A DNA stretch of 64,000 nt, taken from contig NZ_CP109179.1 of NCBI RefSeq assembly GCF_036248255.1, positions 372,001-436,000 of the forward strand, in the 5' to 3' direction. Below, piece by piece: positions 37,701 to 45,018 of the stretch. Every line of letters starts with the position of its first letter. The first letter of the stretch is position 1. A program made the translations under genes and the position numbers. This DNA comes from Streptomyces sp. NBC_01717 (GTDB lineage: Bacteria; Actinomycetota; Actinomycetes; Streptomycetales; Streptomycetaceae). The notes under the pieces are model-generated. The model did no database searches. It was not told the DNA's origin and was given only the letters and a program-made list of their open reading frames with translations.

Positions 37701-39642
37701 CGAAGAGGCCCGGGCGATCGAACCTGGGCGCATTGTCCATCGTGATCTTCGCGCCGAAGCTGCCGTGGCCAAGGTTCGGCCAGTAGCAGACCTCGCCGTT
37801 GGAGACACGGACGAGGTCTGCGAGCCCGTCACCCGTCATGTCGGCGAGGAACACCGGCTGCTCCGGGTCGGTGAAGACCAGCCGCGGCCCCTGCTCCCCC
37901 ACTGGAGGCCGGGGTACGCGCCGGGCGCGCTCGAACCCCTTTTCCCCCAGGGAGGGATACCAGGTGATGGTGTCGTCCTCGGCGATCAAGACATCGGCGT
38001 GACCGTTGCCAGTGAGATCTGCCAGGCGGAGGTTGGGCGCGTCCCAGTTGATGTCGGGTAGGGATTCGAAAGGAACGAGACGGTCCCAGCCCTCCTCCCG
38101 CGTCCGCTCGCAGAAACCTGGGGTCGGACCGTCCAACTGAACTACGTCGAGGCTGCCGTCGCCAGCCAGGTCGACCAACTGCGTTCGCCCGTCGTCGGTC
38201 CGGGCTGTCGAGGGCACCCGGGGCACCGATCGCAGCGGAGCGAATCGGCCCCCGCCGAGATTGCGCTTGTAGAACCACGAGGCCGCTTCCCCGGCGAGCA
38301 CCCCGCACAGGCCCTCTCCGTCCAAATCCACCCACTGGCGGGCGCCGCCGATTCCCTCTGGGAGGTTCTCGATGCTCTCGGCACCTAGCTCGCGCACCTC
38401 GTCCTGTACGCGGGCCCGGCTGTAGTCGAACTCGAGCTTCGGTAGTGACCGGCGGGTATAGCCCTGCGCCCGGCGTCGGTAGCCGCGCTGGGTGGCCGAG
38501 GTAATGAACGAGGCGACCGGATGTACCGGCTCGCTGTCCTCTGCCGCGGACGGCTCGCCCGCACCGTCGTAGCGGAAGTCGGTGGAACGAACGAGGCAGC
38601 CCCGGCCAACTGCTGCCTCCTCAGGGAAATGATGGAACATCAGCACCCGTCGGCACAGCCGGTAGGTACGCACCTCGAAGCCGGCACGATAGGAGGAAAA
38701 GGGGTCTGGTCTGCACAGCCACTCGCCCCTGTCCTGGGGCTGTGGGCTCTCCTGGTCGTGCTCCCCGTAGTCGAAGACCACCTCGAACATCCAGTCGGCC
38801 TGAGTCTCATCCCCATTGGCCGTCCGAGGCACTCGATTGCCATACCGAATCCACTTTAGGTACCGGTTAGCTGAACGAGTCGTGTCCGTTCGGCCAGCTT
38901 CGTGAGTCTGTGTCAGGTCGACCCCGACCGAATCCTCCGGCTTGTACGTATACGAGATCGAGTTGCCCCGGTCGTCATAGCTTTCGCAGATCAGCCAGCT
39001 GAAGACCCGGTCCGACCGGTGCGGGCCAGAGGCCGTGGGGGCGAGGATGCGTGAGTTCTCGTCCTTGCCGTAGAGCGTGGTGATGTTGTCACGCGTGATG
39101 CAGCGCCAGTGCGTGTCTCCGCCGGGCGTCTGGACCCAGCGCTCAATGCGCGCAAAGAGTCCTTCGGACCGTGGCCTGTAGGCGTGGACTCGGTAGTCCA
39201 CGCCGTCCACGGTACGAGGCGTGGACTCACGCCCCCACTGCTCACCCTGACGGGCCAGAACCGGGACAAGGTCCTCGGCTCCGGACATCACGAAGACGTC
39301 TGATTCCTCGGCATCCAGGTAGAGGGGAAGTCCTTTGTCAGTCTTCCGAGTAATCGATGGCAAAGACAGACCCCAACCGAAGCCAAACGGCCCGTTCCCC
39401 GAGCCGGAGTCGTATGAGAGCGCCAGTTCGGGGCCGAATCCCGAACGGCCGGGGCTGGTCGCAATGGGAACGGTGAGGGTGCCCGTGCCGGTGACAGGGT
39501 TGGCGGCGAACTTCTCCCCGATACCCCGCATCGCGCCGCCTCCCTTGGGTAGGGAGAACTGTCCCGTTGAGCCCGAAGGCCCGGAAGCGACGGCGGTCGG
39601 ATGTGTCGACCCCGGCATGGGCGCGTGCATCGGTCCAGGCAC
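31600..39642 (-). CDS. TcB-TcC fusion: SpvB / RHS-repeat toxin with C-terminal effector
   Basis: A 2,680-aa protein. Residues about 20-330 form a SpvB domain (GFGPELALSYDSGSGNGPFG), followed by FG-GAP/VCBS-type repeats (GDGLADLVRV, DIDGSGTNDI) and TcdB middle regions (to about 1,100). RHS/YD repeats follow to about 2,300. The RHS core motif (DPAGLSDGSNLYRY, then YSDPTG) ends near 2,325. Fused TcB-TcC chains form a hollow RHS cocoon holding the toxic C-terminus, which translocates through TcA. The variable C-terminal 350 residues contain a hydrophobic/Ala-rich part and a final domain with VIAHEWIEFK, an HExxE-type motif that also occurs in other RHS tips as I recall it. GTG 39642 has AGGAG 8 nt upstream. 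It lies 145 bp ahead of the TcA gene, likely in the same operon. No immunity gene is adjacent. Confidence 0.9.
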   Translation of the reverse strand: MPGPMHAPMPGSTHPTAVASGPSGSTGQFSLPKGGGAMRGIGEKFAANPVTGTGTLTVPIATSPGRSGFGPELALSYDSGSGNGPFGFGWGLSLPSITRKTDKGLPLYLDAEESDVFVMSGAEDLVPVLARQGEQWGRESTPRTVDGVDYRVHAYRPRSEGLFARIERWVQTPGGDTHWRCITRDNITTLYGKDENSRILAPTASGPHRSDRVFSWLICESYDDRGNSISYTYKPEDSVGVDLTQTHEAGRTDTTRSANRYLKWIRYGNRVPRTANGDETQADWMFEVVFDYGEHDQESPQPQDRGEWLCRPDPFSSYRAGFEVRTYRLCRRVLMFHHFPEEAAVGRGCLVRSTDFRYDGAGEPSAAEDSEPVHPVASFITSATQRGYRRRAQGYTRRSLPKLEFDYSRARVQDEVRELGAESIENLPEGIGGARQWVDLDGEGLCGVLAGEAASWFYKRNLGGGRFAPLRSVPRVPSTARTDDGRTQLVDLAGDGSLDVVQLDGPTPGFCERTREEGWDRLVPFESLPDINWDAPNLRLADLTGNGHADVLIAEDDTITWYPSLGEKGFERARRVPRPPVGEQGPRLVFTDPEQPVFLADMTGDGLADLVRVSNGEVCYWPNLGHGSFGAKITMDNAPRFDRPGLFDQERVRLADIDGSGTNDIVYLGCEGVSLYFNDSGNRWSPPRPLRGFPRVDSSSTVATVDLFGNGTACLVWSSPLPGDSRRPVRYVDLMGGTKPHLLTRVRNNLSAETRVRYAPSTRFYREDEASGRQWITRVPFPVHVVDRVEIYDHISRNRFVSSYRYHHGYYDGEEREFHGFGLVERVDTEERGLPHTEDAPAEAGLAASGNMDPASYVPPVLTRTWFHTGAWLEGARISGQLEHEYYREDADASGGAPAASTGRPAMLLDDTILPDTVRQPDGTSTPWVLSPRETQNACRALRGYPLREEVYALDGTVEDPSDEAGKADRPYHVTEHSYTVELLQPQGPNQHAVFLTHAREGIECHYERALYGPLGQQHADPRVTHTVTLDTDIWGNVTRAVAIGYGRRVADPDPVLTDDDRKRQQQTLVTIFETRYTTQDPDPGLDPDVHRPPLPWESRSYELIHVSPDASSEDEAGRPITPLFRFDDLRRKLDAAGDGDHELPYEDTGHAQATEPVPYRRLIEHARIRYRSNDLSRLLPLGQHQSHALPGETYTLAFTPGLLSQVFRRDQENLLPTGDADALLAGEGGYVRSEDSTGWWIPSGRVFYHPDPSAAHDEELTFARENFFLPHRFTDPFGRDGTGQTDPGQPHSTIVTYDTPHRLFAVQSRDALDNTVRADYDYRVLQPHEITDANGNRSAAAFDCLGQVVATAVMGKPGDTVGDSLADFAADPDAADPELTVLQSFVADPRGRAGGLLGAATSRTVYDVHRFARCGQPPLVATLVRETHAAESAVAQARGVRMAFTYSDGFGRDLQTKVQAEAGDAPERSADAPVLTGLPPRPSGDVRPGTLLTEEGRLRQVPVEPRWVGTGRTLHNNKGLPVRQYQPFFSSTHLYEEEREMTDAGVSAVVFYDPVGRPVATIHPNHTYAKTVFDPWRQASWDSNDTVGLNPRTDPDVADLVRGYIASQSPMWQTWQEQRAGRRPGETPECAAAEIDAARKAGAHAATPSLTFLDSLGRVFLTAADNGPEGMLTSRVEHDIEGNQRSATDARGVIVMTADFDLIGRPLHTHNPDAGERWTLNDVTGKPIRTWDSRGFSRRVTYDALRRPLEVFLRSAAADSERRVERTVYGEQQGAVANHRGRVFQVFDEAGLVTHDAFDFKGNLLRSTRRLLHDHRSDVDWPALSGPQTEALLEGETFTGSTVYDAFNRPIQIVSPHSDRAGATMNVIRPRYNEAALLEGVDVWLEQPAEPQALLDPGTTQHRLITDIDYNERGERTRIAHGNGVQVTYEYDPITLRLARLETRRGADALQSLSYTYDPVGNITRIQDTANDRVFHNQECVDAGSEYLYDPTYRLIAAAGREHRGGDGQVDSDRGSRTVTTLPADGQALRNYVETYRYDDVGNLLGVRHHRGRDLAQPGQVVWNRRYQYSPNSNRLLATSVPADPAGLLDHTSTPDYSARYTYDAHGSMTSMPHLAGMSYDHRDRLRGVDLGGGGRAFYTYDVAGGRIRKVWEKSPGLVEERIYLGGFEIFRRRNGGQVTLERESLHVMDGAQRLALVETRTRLQGSDPTPRQLIRYQYGDHLGSASLELDDQAQVISYEEYYPYGSTAYKAGRSATETPKRYGFAAKERDEESGLSSHGARHYATWLGRWTSCDPAGLSDGSNLYRYARCNPVSYSDPTGTHTEIRTPAGGVSTGLVWLDRDDSGTDSNGVPRASLTGPSRVLTQSSHAAVPKQAARKPAHATPNPAPPTMSDQESMQKLKAVAERLQPTLTYDPIVTRVMGLAQLAGGALEIAAGVAAEPESAGASTLVVLNGLDTSQSAVKMIATGKSANSFKYELTSSIASRLGADSKLAHAIGVLSDTAGNAAAAGASMHLANRPVRIPGPGAMAGEGVVTGRFPLPHEHTEMAGMTNKRMAELVPKKNIGARGFTKKGSGYTEYGDNFGGNVGGRHGGIWVEGSILRDRVDWSEWNQALRETRLDAVIAHEWIEFKLGGGNTYHALAREIGMNPGHPRYNELMLNITDKAKELLKTMPRLPGE

Positions 39643-39740
39643 TCGGAAATCTCCTGCTGCGACGGATCCAGGGGGCTCGGCCCCTGTGCGCCGTCCTTTC
39701 GGCCCGCCGGTCGGCGGAAGCCGTTCGAGGACGCTTTCCC

Positions 39741-39778
39741 GATATTTTCGCCTCTATATATATTTTGATCCATTTAGT
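39741..39778 (-). promoter_or_regulatory. AT-rich candidate promoter of the Tc toxin operon
   Basis: A run of about 38 bp containing TATATATATTTTGATC is strikingly AT-rich for this genome. It lies about 100-135 bp upstream of the TcB-TcC start codon. It could hold the -10 region or bind an AT-preferring silencer such as Lsr2. No consensus -35/-10 pair was assigned. Confidence 0.35.
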
Positions 39779-40029
39779 CGCCCAGTTTGGGCCGAAAGTG
39801 GCGGTGCTGCGCGGAGCGCGGCAAGCCTGCCCGGCGCTTCTAGTGTCAGCCGCCACCAGCCAGCGACGAAGTGCATTGCTCTGCGAGCGCAGAGCAGGGA
39901 AGCGATCTCTGGTCATCCAGACACGGTGCCCCCGTAAGCCTCACCTGACGAACTGTTTGTGAGCCGGGGCCGACCCACCGGCAGTCATGCGTGGCTGGTG
40001 CCGGGCTTCGCGGGTGGGCGTTTCTTCGC

Positions 40030-40125
40030 GTCCTGGACCCCGACCACCCCAACACCCTCAAAGCGCGGCACCACCTCGCCCGCTGGGCTGGCAAGAACAG
40101 CCCCGGTGGTAATGAACTTCCGTAA
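40030..40125 (+). pseudogene. TPR-repeat protein remnant (last ~30 codons)
   Basis: The plus-strand frame gives LDPDHPNTLKARHHLARWAG followed by a stop. This is the repeat of the actinobacterial NB-ARC/TPR protein family (DHPxTLxxRxxLAxWxG). No upstream part of such a gene is present, so it is an isolated C-terminal fragment in a stretch of debris. Confidence 0.6.
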
Positions 40126-40289
40126 TTGCGGTTGGGGCATGCTGGGCCACCCCCATCCTGACCACGGTCGATCGTCGCAAGTAGAACCGGCTCCCACTCG
40201 GCGGCTGCCAGATCGATGAGGGGAATACCAGGCAGGAAGAGCCAGGCGCTCCGCCGTGCCTGTCGTGCGGCGGTCCTCTTTCGCTAGCA

Positions 40290-40483
40290 GAGGTGCGCGT
40301 GACCCGCGCGTCGGCGTCTTGCTCACCTTCGAACGCCTGCCGTGCTCTGCTGATGAGTCCCGTGAACCGCAGGTGCCGACTGCTGCTGCTCGCCAGATGC
40401 TGCAGCAGAAGGAGGGCGACGTCCCGTGTGGGTAGCTGCCGGATCTGCTCCGCCGGAACGGGCGGGGTGAAGGTGAAGTTCAT
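40290..40483 (-). pseudogene. Truncated Streptomyces hypothetical gene (N-terminal fragment)
   Basis: The frame from ATG 40483 reads MNFTFTPPVPAEQIRQLPTR, then ARQAFEGEQDAD. This resembles the N-terminus of a common actinobacterial hypothetical family (F-PPVPA..I..LPTRD.AL.LL..L). The family-like sequence then stops and random-looking sequence follows. I recognise the family only by this N-terminal pattern and do not know its function. Confidence 0.5.
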
Positions 40484-40752
40484 GAGCGTGACGCTACGGC
40501 TCAACACCGATAAATCGTTGCCGGGTTCCCCTTGGGGTCCGAACCCCGGGTCCTGTCGTGCCACATCAAGCCTGGGCCTGGCGGGCAGACACCTCCTGGG
40601 CGAAGTCCACTCTTGGAAGGAGGCTACGACGATGGAGGTCGGCTGCTGGAGGCCGCTTGTCAGGCTCGTAGGTCAGGTTCAGCTCGCGGTGTGTATAACT
40701 CAACTCGGTTCCTTGGGCTGTTCCGGCTGGTTGGCGGTCCGGTGCGACACGG

Positions 40753-40983
40753 TCAACGGCCGGACTGCGTGACGCCGCTCGCGAGCTGGCCCAAGAAGTC
40801 CAGGATTGCCCGTCCCACCGGGGTCGGAGCGATGAGCACGCCCAGCGCCAGAACGATGACCACGGTGAACTTCTCGTCCAACCGGCTCCGGGCCTCCGTA
40901 CGCCGGCGCAGCCGGAAGAAGACGATGACCGAGAGCAGCACAGCCACATTGATCGTCAGCAACTGCCGGACCTCCCAGACCAC
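40753..40983 (-). CDS. Small membrane protein (~76 aa)
   Basis: Two hydrophobic segments (INVAVLLSVIVFF and FTVVIVLALGVLIAP) flank a highly charged loop rich in Arg/Glu/Asp. The C-terminus reads AILDFLGQLASGVTQSG. Small two-helix proteins of this pattern are common next to Streptomyces conjugative or secretion genes, but no function is established here. GTG 40983 has GAGGA upstream. A TTG further in, behind GGGAGG, is an alternative start. The neighbours are decayed, so it may itself be a leftover. Confidence 0.5.
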   Translation of the reverse strand: MVWEVRQLLTINVAVLLSVIVFFRLRRRTEARSRLDEKFTVVIVLALGVLIAPTPVGRAILDFLGQLASGVTQSGR

Positions 40984-41055
40984 GACCGTCCTCACACGAG
41001 GGCAGCGGACGCCCACCCCAGCCCCCCTTGTGTAGCCCAGGTCCGGCGGCGCTGT

Positions 41056-41699
41056 GGCCGAGTTGTTGGTCAATGGCAGTAAAGCGATCTGTCTGGCCGG
41101 ATTCCGCAGGTGAACGGCGCTCGGCACGGCGCTCTGCCCTTATGCGGGCCGTTCCTCTCCTGTGTCCGGTGCCCGTAATGACGCCTGCCGACGGATCGGG
41201 TGGACCACCGACGAATTGTGCGCGGTCCCCGACGGATACCGTTCTGTATTGGAAAACGTGGTCTTCGCCGAGTTTCTGGGACATCGCTATCCGTGGGTCG
41301 CACGAGGTCGCGGGGCCTGTCGTGCACGGGTATCGCCGAGGCGCCCGTCGCCTGCTGTGCGCGGAGTCCGCTGCCGCTGGCAGTGCCTTAAGGGTGCATT
41401 CACCCTCGGTAATTCACCGAATCTTCTACCACTCCGCCGACTCTACGGCAGAATTTCGACCTCGGTCGGTACAGGACGGAAGATCTGTCGCGTGCCGTCG
41501 AGCCGATCTTGCCGCGCGTAAGCCCGACTTCTATATCCCTCTATCATCGACTATGTCCGCCTTATCTTGTTTCATTCACGCAACGTGATGTGCTTCCTCG
41601 CATTACGACACATGACTCTCCGTTCACTTCTGGCTGCCGCATCAGAATATGGGTGAGCAGTAATGACGGCTCGTCGTGATACGGGGGATGGAATAAGGT
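41056..41699. other. Region without recognised genes
   Basis: Neither strand shows a reading frame with Streptomyces codon bias or a recognisable domain. Base composition falls towards 41,600, consistent with the upstream control region of the biosynthetic locus. Confidence 0.4.
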
Positions 41700-41855
41700 A
41701 TGGAAAAACTTCTTGCAAGGTGTCCATCCGCACTTTTCGTTGTTGGTGCGCTCGCGGGTGCCACTGTTTCCGAGTCGCCCAATTCCGCCGGAGTGGTCGC
41801 CGGAGTTGCGAACCCCGAAATTTCCACGACGGTGACCGACCTGGGCTGGGGATGA
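41700..41855 (+). CDS. Small ORF (51 aa) at the head of the biosynthetic locus
   Basis: ATG 41700 opens a 51-codon frame. The peptide has a hydrophobic N-terminal half (ALFVVGALAGATV), then an Asn/Ser/Val-rich part, and ends in TTVTDLGWG. GGGGGA lies about 12 nt upstream and AAGG almost touches the ATG, so initiation is uncertain. It could be a leader or precursor-like peptide, a small membrane peptide or a chance ORF. It does not resemble LysW-type carrier proteins (no acidic body, no EDWGE-type end). Confidence 0.3.
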   Translation: MEKLLARCPSALFVVGALAGATVSESPNSAGVVAGVANPEISTTVTDLGWG

Positions 41856-41941
41856 GGCCAGAACTCTTCCAGAGGCCGGGCCTTCGAAGATATCTGTAAC
41901 ATTCAATTTTCCATGAACAGGTGCAGAAAGATAATTTCGAA

Positions 41942-42916
41942 ATGTCTCAGGATCACCTTCCTGTCGTCCTTATGGCCGAGCAGCTGAGCGACGCCACGCT
42001 CAATGCTCTCGGTCCCGGATTCGCGGTACGGTCCTGCGACGGCTCCGACCGCGACGAGCTGTTTGCAGCCATCGCCGAAGCTGATGCCCTGCTGGTCCGC
42101 TCCGCGACTCAGGTGGACGCCGAAGTGCTGGAGGCTGCACCCCGGCTCCGGATCGTCGCGCGAGCCGGAGTCGGCTTGGACAACGTCGACGTCGCCGCGG
42201 CCACGAAGGCCGGTGTCCTGGTGGTCAACGCGCCCACGTCCAACATCGTGAGCGCCGCCGAACTGACCGTGGGGCTCCTGTTGTCCACGGCCAGGAACAT
42301 CGCCTCGGCCAACGCCACGCTCAAGGGCGGAAGGTGGGCCCGTTCGCAGTACGGCGGGATCGAGCTCGCAGGCAAGACCGTCGGCATCGTGGGGCTGGGC
42401 CGGATCGGCGCACTCGTCGCCCAGCGGCTCGCGGGATTCGACGTGAACCTGGTCGCCCACGACCCCTACGCGAAGTCGGAGCGTGCCGCGGAGCTCGGGG
42501 TCGAACTCCTCTCGCTCGACGCCCTGCTGGAGAGGTCAGACTTCATCACGGTCCACCTGCCCAGAACCGCCGGGACCATCGGGCTGATCGGGGACGAGGC
42601 ACTGCGCAAGGTGAAGCCGAGCGTCCGGATCATCAATGCGGCCCGCGGCGGCATCGTCGACGAGGCGGCTCTGGTGCTCGCCCTCAAGGAGGGCCGCGTG
42701 GCCGGCGCCGGGATCGACGTCTTCGAGTTCGAGCCGACGACCCAGTCGCCGCTGTTCGACTTCGATTCCGTGGTGGTCACCCCGCACCTGGGCGCGTCGA
42801 CGGGCGATGCCCAGGAGAAGGCTGGCGTCTCGGTGGCCGAGTCGGTCCGCCTGGCATTCGCCGGTGAAATGGTGCAGAACGCGGTGAACGGGACCTCGCT
42901 AGGAAAGATCGGCTGA
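41942..42916 (+). CDS. serA: D-3-phosphoglycerate dehydrogenase-like, short form without ACT domain
   Basis: This 324-aa protein is very like the catalytic half of SerA. The NAD-binding motif GLGRIG is at 151-156, the substrate Arg in INAARGG at 235, the Glu in FEFEP at 262-264 and the catalytic His in TPHLGAST at 282. The allosteric ASB and ACT domains that bring actinobacterial SerA to about 530 residues are absent. The reaction expected is 3-phosphoglycerate to 3-phosphohydroxypyruvate, or oxidation of a related 2-hydroxy acid. Without the ACT domain it should escape serine feedback. A GTG at 41921 is an alternative start; ATG 41942 fits the family N-terminus. It is the first substantial gene of the locus. 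Confidence 0.82.
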   Translation: MSQDHLPVVLMAEQLSDATLNALGPGFAVRSCDGSDRDELFAAIAEADALLVRSATQVDAEVLEAAPRLRIVARAGVGLDNVDVAAATKAGVLVVNAPTSNIVSAAELTVGLLLSTARNIASANATLKGGRWARSQYGGIELAGKTVGIVGLGRIGALVAQRLAGFDVNLVAHDPYAKSERAAELGVELLSLDALLERSDFITVHLPRTAGTIGLIGDEALRKVKPSVRIINAARGGIVDEAALVLALKEGRVAGAGIDVFEFEPTTQSPLFDFDSVVVTPHLGASTGDAQEKAGVSVAESVRLAFAGEMVQNAVNGTSLGKIG

Positions 42917-42939
42917 CGACGCCGTGGGGTCGCGGAGCC

Positions 42940-43095
42940 GATGTCCACAACATCGTGGACATCGGCTTCGCCCCTGCCAGAATCGCGCTTGCGGCGGCAC
43001 TGGACGAGCACAACGACGTCGTGTCCGAGGGCGAGCGCCTCACCGCAGCCTTCGTGGAGCAGCAGCGGGCCTTCGCCTGGCACCGGGCATGCTGA
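42940..43095 (+). pseudogene. Unidentified coding remnant after serA-like gene
   Basis: A 51-codon frame beginning just after the serA-like stop has good codon bias and a helical, charged product (ALAAALDEHNDVVSEGERL) ending at TGA 43093. It has no start codon of its own and no recognised family. It looks like the tail of a deleted gene. Confidence 0.35.
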
Positions 43096-43199
43096 TCGAC
43101 GGCGCCACCATGCAGGTCTCGTTCCGCAAAGACCTCACAACGATGCGTAATCCGGTCAGGCCCCCCAGCTTCCTCCCTTACCTTCAGGACAACGGTCGT

Positions 43200-43620
43200 G
43201 CGGTGGAGTGCCAAGCACGGCTGGTACGTGCTCACCGCCGTCATCGGGTGCGCGCACCGGGGCGCGGGGTGGGTCGGCCGTGTCGAAGCCAACGGGGCCG
43301 CCGCCTATCGCATCCACCTCGACGTTGGACCGCGGCCGCTGGTAGCTCATCGCGTCCTGGCATCGCCCCGTCGTCCGGACCATCCCGCTGGAGACCGCCC
43401 GCGCCCGGGGCACAGCCGGCGCCATTGCCGACCACTTCGCCGCCTAGCTGCGCGACCGGCATGGCAACCCGATCGGCGGGCCGCACCGCTTCCACTACGA
43501 CCGGTCCGGCACCGCCGGTCTCCGCGACGCACAGATCCGCCACGCCCTGACCGGCCTGATCAACTGGGCGGGGCGTGTCGGTGTCGCCGCGACCGGTTGT
43601 GAGTTGCTGCCAGAACGTCG
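43200..43620 (+). pseudogene. Decayed unidentified ORF with in-frame stop
   Basis: From about 43,360 one plus-strand frame reads TIPLETARARGTAGAIADHF, is broken by TAG at 43445, and resumes as LRDRHGNPIGGPHRFHYDRS. It then continues in frame with good codon bias (QIRHALTGLINWA). An upstream piece lies in another frame. I do not recognise the family; the pattern is that of a gene broken by a stop and a frameshift. Confidence 0.4.
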
Positions 43621-43655
43621 TGGTGTACTTCCTACTTCCACGACCTGGGCGTCGG

Positions 43656-44801
43656 TCACGACCGGACCTCGGCTGGCGGCCACGACTGTTCGGCACCCGA
43701 CCCGGCCCTCCCGCGCCCAAGGGGCGGGTGAGGACTTGCTTCGTCTGACGGGCGTCCGTCCGGGGGATCGTCCGTGCCGTGCGGGGCGAGCGCCGCGATG
43801 GGAGAGTTTCCGTCGTGGTCGCGCAACAGATATCCGGCGTGGATCCGGCTCTTCGCCCCGATGCGCTCCATGATTTTGGCAATGTGCCGTTGGCACGTGC
43901 GTACGGTCATGCCCATACGCCGGGCGATAACCTTGTCCTGTTCCCCGGCGACGAGCAGGCGGATAATATCGGCCTTGGTCTTGTCGGACGCTAGTATTGC
44001 CTGGTCCCTTCCATGGTTCGCCGGAAATTCTTCCGCCTGACACCACATGCGCTCGAAGGTGGCGATAAGGAAATCGATAATATTCGGTTCCCTGATGATC
44101 AGCGCCCCCTTGGGGTTGTTGCGCAGCTCGATCACCACGGCCTCCCGGTCGAAGGCGATCATCCGCATGAATCCGTCGCCCAGAGTGCGGACCTCCGCTC
44201 CGAGACCGGTGACGATTTCCACGTAGGCGGCAGTGGTGGCGCTGTACTGCGCGGTGTGCTGATAGAGCGTCCGCATCTGGACGCCGCGCCGGAGCAGTTC
44301 CTCGGTCCGTATCATCGATTCGCGCAGCACGTCCTCGGCCCGTGCGCCGCCCGGTTGCGATGTGAGCACCTCGAAGTGGGCTTGAGCTGCGAGTTTGGTG
44401 AGCTGCTCGCGGACGGCGGTCACGCTGTGCAGTTCCTCGACCGCAGGCCGGCGCAGTCGCTCGGCCAGGCCGTTCTCGTAGACCGGGGTCAGCTCGTCCC
44501 GCAGCCGGTCGGCCGCGCTCCGCAGTAGTCGGGCATGCCTCTCGGCTGGCTCTGCGAACTCGTCGGAAGCACATTCGGGCGAAACTGCGATGAAGCGCGC
44601 CTCGGCGCCCCCCACTGCCACCAGCAGTCGGCGTTTCAGCAAACCCTGGATGGCGTTTTCCACTTCTTCTTGCGGAACTCCGTCCGGCGCCGGATCGTCC
44701 GCCCCTATCCCCGTCCGCGTGACCGCATGGGCATACATGGCGCACTCCAGGGAAGAGAGCGGCGAGAGCAACTCTCGGACCTTTTCATCATGTATGTCCA
44801 T
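43656..44801 (-). CDS. LuxR-family transcriptional regulator with TrmB-like N-terminal part
   Basis: A 381-aa protein with an N-terminal winged-helix-like segment (about 10-70), a helical linker and a TrmB/regulator-like middle domain (about 130-260). Near 272-325 there is a LuxR-type helix-turn-helix (IIRLLVAGEQDKVIARRMGM, then TVRTCQRHIAKIM). The tail is disordered and Pro/Ser/Gly-rich. Proteins of this build are frequent pathway-specific regulators in Streptomyces secondary-metabolite clusters. It is divergent from the LysE gene, so the 217-bp gap (44802-45018) probably holds both promoters. No TTA codon was found at the in-frame positions checked. Confidence 0.83.
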   Translation of the reverse strand: MDIHDEKVRELLSPLSSLECAMYAHAVTRTGIGADDPAPDGVPQEEVENAIQGLLKRRLLVAVGGAEARFIAVSPECASDEFAEPAERHARLLRSAADRLRDELTPVYENGLAERLRRPAVEELHSVTAVREQLTKLAAQAHFEVLTSQPGGARAEDVLRESMIRTEELLRRGVQMRTLYQHTAQYSATTAAYVEIVTGLGAEVRTLGDGFMRMIAFDREAVVIELRNNPKGALIIREPNIIDFLIATFERMWCQAEEFPANHGRDQAILASDKTKADIIRLLVAGEQDKVIARRMGMTVRTCQRHIAKIMERIGAKSRIHAGYLLRDHDGNSPIAALAPHGTDDPPDGRPSDEASPHPPLGRGRAGSGAEQSWPPAEVRS

Positions 44802-45018
44802 TTAGTTCACCCGTCTCGATGGAGCAAGTACAGATAAGTATGCATGGAACGGCTGAGTGGGCAGGCGCTGGCTGGCATGATGGAGCCATCTATTGAGGGG
44901 GTGCGTGATGACTCCGGCCATAGCGGAAGCGACAATACAAACGAACAAGTTTCTCCCTGGGGTAACGGCGCACCGGCGGTTGGTTCCGGCTGCTCAAACC
45001 GTGGCCGGATAGACCGCT

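Noticed and set aside
41700..41855. LysW/AmCP-type amino-group carrier protein feeding the ATP-grasp ligases
   Set aside because: The peptide is not acidic, lacks paired zinc-binding Cys and does not end in the EDWGE-like tail used for attachment.
43495..44745. A longer overlapping minus-strand ORF (416 codons) in the regulator region
   Set aside because: Its product is Arg/Gly-rich without a domain; the 381-aa frame contains the LuxR helix-turn-helix and regulator domain.
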